From Fasciola hepatica (lineage: Eukaryota > Platyhelminthes > Trematoda > Plagiorchiida > Fasciolidae), in contig CANUEZ040000070.1 of assembly GCA_948099385.1 (NCBI GenBank), forward strand, positions 124,001-188,000: a DNA stretch of 64,000 nucleotides, read 5' to 3'. The stretch's first letter is position 1. Each line of letters opens with the position of its first letter. Under the pieces are notes generated by a model. The model saw only the letters and a list, made by a program, of their open reading frames with translations, ran no database searches and was not told where the DNA came from. Below are positions 59,145 through 64,000 of the stretch, piece by piece. A program made the position numbers and the translations under genes.

Positions 59145-59495
59145 GAAACATGCAAGGGGATTTCCCTTTACATAGGATTCAGACTCTTCGTGATGATAAT
59201 ACTTTCTATGAATATATTTCATTGTCCTTTGGATCACGTTCAGCCGTGTGCTGTTCGATCCATTGGGGAGTGACTGACGAGGCTAGCCCAGTGAATAAAA
59301 CCAGGACGGATACTGTGTATCATTGGAACAGTTGTTCTCGCATCATCGATTATTCACTTGCCTTAATCACACAAGTACCGCGATAGCTCTGTTGGTAGAG
59401 TGTCTGCCCGGTAAGCGGGGAGTCGCTGGTTCGATTCCGACTCGCAGTGTCCGACTTCTTGATGTGAAAAAAGCAAGTGGACCTTCCATTATAGT
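59145..59495 (+). repeat. Modular tRNA-derived SINE, copy 5
   Basis: Order C-A-B-C, as in copy 4. The start has GGATTTCCCTTTACATAGGA and the end has GCAAGTGGACCTTCCATTAT. Module A has GACGAGGCTAGCCCAGTGAA. Module B has the A-box-like TAGCTCTGTTGG at 59,384-59,395 and a perfect B box GGTTCGATTCC at 59,428-59,438. A CTGC/GCGG anticodon-like stem can form around CCGGTAA, which would read GGT (Thr) if it were a tRNA. The head is the best tRNA look-alike in the window but is embedded in the SINE, so it is not called as a tRNA gene. Confidence 0.88.
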
Positions 59496-60001
59496 TGTAA
59501 TGACCATAGCACGACATTGTCGGTGTAAAATTATAAACGACCGAAATGTCGGTTGATTAAAATTATACACCAACGACGCCTTGTCATCGACCTTACAACT
59601 TTGTCGTTTGACACATCGCATGGCGCTTCTACAATCTGAATCTTTTTCGATTTTGACTTCAGCACATCCTTCCATTTATTCAGTGTTTTCAGTAACTTGT
59701 TACATATATTCCCGCGTGCCGAACTAAATTACGGGACAATGTAAATGATTTTGTTCGTTCTTTGATAGCTAACAGTTCAAATTTCCAACTGTTTGCTGTA
59801 AAGTCACCTTACTCCAGCTGTGCACATGACAGTGACGACTCAGTGGGTAAAATACACAAATTTAAATGTATTTCACTGAGTCCGTTTCGGTTTTATGACC
59901 AATTCATTTGAGTTCTCTACCACGCCTTGATTTGTCGATGGCAAGTTTTGTCAGGCTCGGTTGTACAAAAACCCGGCTATCGTTTTTGTGTCAGTTTCAT
60001 T

Positions 60002-60037
<36 letters not shown>

Positions 60038-60992
60038 TTCACATTGTGAACAAATAGTATGGACTACCACGAGAAGAAGACCCATCAATATCACGGTGAC
60101 GTGAATGCAGACGCAGGAGACGTTTTTCGCCTGGACTCATTGAATCTAAACCATTCTCTAGAGGAATCGAATGAAGATTCGCTATTTAGCGCAACTACGT
60201 TATTTATTCTAACAGTGGTTTTGAAGTGAACTAAGCAAGCACGAAAACGGGTTCACTGGCTAAAGCCGTCCATAAATTGTGCCACTGGTGATTGACGCAT
60301 TTAACTCATTCAGCGGCATACATTTATTTTGCCCCGTGGTATTTTCGTCTCATTGCTTCTTCCGCTTGGGTGAGTCCTGAAATAAACAAAGAAGTTGGTT
60401 TGCTGGATTAGTCCTATTTTTCTGAGGAACTAATCGTTGTGAAATTCGCTCTGTTTCACAAACATTTAAGTTCGCATATATTTCAGTTTCTTCATTGATA
60501 TATTGTGACGCTGAACTTTTGCAACCCATTTACGAATCCCAGGAGAGCGCGTGGTTGAACCGAACCAGGATATGTAGGGCAATGATAACTACTGTGTCGA
60601 TAAGGTTTATATTTAAGTGGATAAACATACGAGGTCACAGCTTAACATCAGACTATTCACGTATCACGCCACGGTCAACATCCAGTCCAAAATCAAATAT
60701 ATGATTTCGACCAGGGCCAAGTTGAATACAACAGAAGACGCACTAGAATAAATGCCTCAAAGCACAATAGATGTTTCTTGAATTTGGCTTCCGATAGATA
60801 AATAACAATGAAACAAACCACCTTTGATTGCAGTTTTTATCTCATATAACTAACTAGCTGAATAAGAGAAAATATCGATAGTAGGCCTACAAATAAAATA
60901 AAAACATAAGCTTATGAAAATTCCTCCATCATATTATTAAATTTTAGGGGAAACATTTAAAATCCCCGTTCATACCATTCTGATCTTTTCAG
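59496..60992. other. Spacer with a microsatellite and one exon-like segment
   Basis: At 60,486 a good acceptor (CATATATTTCAG) opens a frame containing YCDAELLQPIYESQESAWLN. It has no clear matching donor. Otherwise nothing is recognised apart from the TA repeat listed separately. Confidence 0.35.
60005..60036. repeat. (TA)n microsatellite
   Basis: An uninterrupted TA run of about 16 units. Confidence 0.97.
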
Positions 60993-61380
60993 GCACATTT
61001 CCGGCAAATCATATTTCGTGCCCGCTCAATCCGCAGACATTGGATAAGTTGCCTCTTATAAAAGAACCAGGTTCCAAAAAGAATTTTAGAGGTATATCAG
61101 GATTAAAATTGGTTCGATTTATACAGAAAAATCGATGCACCATGAGGCACGGTAAACGAGAAAAAAGTAATGTCAATAATACGGCGTAGTCGGTGGAAAA
61201 TTATGATTACAGAAACTGCCTTGAGAAAGGATACCAGCGGCAGTCGAACCTTTGGCTAATCATGATTTCCCAAAGATTATGTTCAGTTACTGACCTTAGG
61301 TTTTTCTCGTTTAGATTTTCAGAGATGTTTGCGACCTTGACGACGAAACAACATTGTCTAAAGGGGATTTTGTGTTTCGG
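60993..61380 (+). CDS. Candidate exon cluster of an unrecognised gene (model C)
   Basis: Three plus-strand segments are flanked by splice-like signals and joined in frame: 60,993-61,091 (99 nt, after TGATCTTTTCAG, donor GTATAT), 61,127-61,151 (25 nt, after TTTATACAG, donor GTAAAC) and 61,315-61,380 (66 nt, after TTTTCTCGTTTAG, donor GTAGGT). The first encodes TFPANHISCPLNPQTLDKLP and more. The third is open in two frames and its alternative frame (IFRDVCDLDDETTLSKGDF) looks at least as protein-like, which weakens the model. No start, stop or known domain is seen. Confidence 0.25.
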
Positions 61381-63289
61381 GTAGGTTGCTTTCATTTGAC
61401 TGTGTGAATAGAATTTTAAAAGTTTATTTATCAGATAATTAAGTGACTGAATAGAAAAAACCAATTTGTGTAGAAAATACAACTGATGAATATTATTAAA
61501 ACTTCGCATAAACTTTCAGTACTGTATATTTATGTTTTCAGAATAGTTAAGTTATGTTTCTGGTGATGGGAAGACCGATATTTGGGCTGATCGCTATTTT
61601 TGGTAGATCTATTCCTACAACAGTTTCGTTTCTGAAATTATAGGGAATATTTTACTTGACATCGTTTTAAGATAATTATGAACTTGTTGAGGAGCTTTAC
61701 AGAAATGTTATTTGTCCGTTGCGGGTGATCAATTAGAACGTGAACAAAACTCAGGTCTTTCATACCAGCTGCACTGCATAATGTGTGGCCTCGTGCTATA
61801 GACTACCAGTGAAATACTTTCAAGGAGCCCCCCCCCCTCCAACCACATAAGTATACCATACTTTGCCATTGTTCCATACCCAAATTTACTGACGATAATC
61901 GTGTAAACAAACGTTTTCATGGTTTTTTCCTCTCACAAGCTACATTTGTTTCGTAAGGATTGCACTTGTCTGTGTTACGGGTGGAATATGTGAAGAATAA
62001 CCATGGATGGATTCTTTTTAAATGAAATCCGTTTTTTCATTTAAGGTTTCTCTGTCTGTGCTTGGCGAAGATTCATTAAAGAACATCACAACAGATTAAA
62101 TTGCCTTCTGCGGACTGGTTACCTTCACCCGCAATCGTCTGGGTTTTCCAGTATGTAAAACGGAACCCAATGATTCATCGAAAAACTCTTTTATTTTATT
62201 CGAACACAGAAGAAATGTACTGAGTCGTTCATTGATGCGGGTTACAGGAATCTTTGAAGTCAGTAAAGTGTCCATCATACGATTTTCCGGTGCTCAGTGA
62301 TATCCTGCTTAGAAAATGGAGCATATATTTTGTCATTACGAGCATCCTAAACAGATCTAATTAAAAGTCATAGCTCATCCGTTGACCATTATGAATCAAT
62401 AATAAAACCCTTTAAAAAGAATCCATTTAAAAAAAACGATATGCAGTTCTCAACAAAAAGGTCACATTTAATTAACGTGCGAAATGGTTAGCAAAGTGAT
62501 AGTTGACTATTATTACCTACTCCCGGTGTGAACGTGCTACATCAGTTTGCCTCAAGAAATATCTCATCACAGTTGTGCGAAGTTGTAGGTTTTACTTTTT
62601 GTACGCGAATTTGTTTCGGTACAACTTTAAGATTGCGAAATACGGTTTCGTGTATTTGGCTAGCGAAGACGAACTGATGACGGGCACGCTAATTTATTTT
62701 AATGCCTAAATGAGCAGACAAAAATATACCTCACCAAGCTGTTTCTGATGACCGGTGCGCTGTGCTTTCCTATCAGTTCAGTGTTCTTGATTAACGGATT
62801 ATTGAGCTTCAATAAACGTCGCAGGTGAATAACATTGAAACATTCGGGATATTCCAGTACACATCAAGTTCAACACTTCACGTGGTGGATTTAGGAGAGA
62901 ACAATCATTTTGCATGATCAATAAACGTAGACCCAGTTTCAAAAATTTCATGAACGTCGTATGTGGTATTCTCATCGAAATATCTTCAAATTATCCAGTT
63001 GGGAGAGTGAAATAGCTCATTACCGGTAGCGGAGGCAGTAATTATATGGTGTACGTTTCCAGTTGTATAATGTTTGAGAGACCACTTGTTTTTTCACTAC
63101 AAAACAATAACGGCCCCATTGACTGTTTCCCACCAAAGATTCTGCAACCCATTATGTAGCAAACTCAAGTTGAATACGTGCATTTTAGAGAAACAAGGAA
63201 CAAAGCGGTCAGTTTAACCGAATAAATTTTTATCAAAAGTAATAAATAATATATGTGGAATCCAGGGAATAGGTAAATGACTGGGGATT
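61381..63289. other. Non-coding stretch
   Basis: No gene or repeat recognised. A short poly-C run lies near 61,830. Confidence 0.45.
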
Positions 63290-63362
63290 CTCGGAGCTGA
63301 CCTTTTTGATGCAATAAATGCAAGTAGATTCCCCATCATATAACACTGAGTTTTCAGGTGCC
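63290..63362 (+). repeat. Modular SINE fragment, module C only
   Basis: GAGCTGACCTTTTTGATGCA, then GCAAGTAGATTCCCCATCAT and later CAGGTGCCACCAA follow the order of module C in the longer copies. It is short and diverged. Confidence 0.5.
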
Positions 63363-64000
63363 ACCAATATATAATACGGGTGCACAAATGTTTGGAAAAA
63401 CAGCGCCCTAATTCGTTAAGTGAATCGGAATCCAAGGTGACCCCGAGAATAATTTTCAGTTATTTGTTAAGTATTGCTTGTCAGTTAGGTGCTAATTAGT
63501 AAATTTAGGATAATTAACCAAGTGTCACCACATCGACCGTTGGAACTTGACCTCTGGGAGCAAAAACAATTAGAGCACACGAAACTTCTTATGAATTACA
63601 ATTACGCCGAATCTGACGCACATGAGCTATGCCAAGATGAAATATACCTTAAAAATGATCGGGTCAGCCGAAGGTCATGACTACTTCATCAAATTTCTCC
63701 TTGGGAAAATAACGCAGCTTTGGTAATGGAATATCCACCCACCCAGGTAGTTGTCCTGCTCTTACCTGCAGCCCACATCCTACAAGTTTTCAGACCATAG
63801 ATGAGTTTCGAAAATGATCATTCATCTGAACTCGTATCCCTAATTCGGTGATGAGCATTTTCCTCATTTTGAAAAAAAAACGATCTGAGAAATATTGGCC
63901 AGTTTCAGAGATTTGCGAGGATACAGTTACTTGTCATATCCGGTAGCCAAAGAATAAGATTTACCATTATTTCCTAAACGACGCTAGCCTATATGAGCTC
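63363..64000. other. Non-coding end of the window
   Basis: No gene or repeat recognised. Confidence 0.5.

Noticed and set aside
59376..59450. A tRNA gene (Thr-like GGT anticodon)
   Set aside because: The stems have mismatches, the base before the anticodon is C rather than T, and the same head recurs inside the larger modular SINE, so it is a repeat head.
1..64000. CRISPR array, bacterial operons or telomeric repeats
   Set aside because: No regularly spaced short repeats, no clustered long open frames and no telomere-like tandem repeats were seen.

Overview
The window looks like nuclear DNA from a flatworm, most likely a digenean trematode. The reasons are long AT-rich non-coding stretches, one clear animal-type DEG/ENaC channel gene, and decayed RTE-like, CR1/Jockey-like, Penelope-like and Helitron elements of the kinds common in trematode genomes. 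No species can be named from the sequence. There is no sign of bacterial gene organisation: no operons, no Shine-Dalgarno-led gene runs and no CRISPR array.

Layout. 0-12 kb holds little except two decayed non-LTR retrotransposons: an RTE-like copy on the minus strand (7.0-8.2 kb) with a second 3'-end fragment at 6.0-6.2 kb, and a CR1/Jockey-like copy on the plus strand (10.3-11.8 kb). At 12.5-13.0 kb lies an eroded copy of a foldback element. 13-25 kb is mostly featureless apart from microsatellites and tRNA-derived SINEs. 25.08-26.89 kb is the only confidently intact protein gene, a 600-residue DEG/ENaC channel in one uninterrupted exon, with several altered pore and gating positions. 27-41.3 kb contains short open stretches flanked by good plus-strand splice sites in compatible reading phases, from which two unrecognised many-exon genes can be modelled (about 30.0-30.75 kb and 32.6-37.9 kb). 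The same interval carries a SINE cluster and a 94-bp MITE. 41.9-48.2 kb is dominated by mobile DNA: a modular SINE, a Helitron helicase pseudogene with a plausible 3' terminus, and a striking foldback element (45,977-47,439) with nearly identical 375-bp inverted arms, 21-bp subterminal repeats and a Tc1/mariner-type transposase remnant. 52.1-53.0 kb is a Penelope-like reverse transcriptase remnant. 55-64 kb has more SINEs and two small unrecognised candidate genes, one with a 47-bp intron.

The genes show no evident functional link. The channel gene is the anchor and the rest is mainly an archive of mobile elements. The most unusual items are the foldback family, the modular tRNA-like SINE, the channel's non-canonical filter, and the clusters of micro-exons. 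Splice-based models were built by eye, so they are hypotheses; unrestricted searching for AG and GT pairs can produce false chains.
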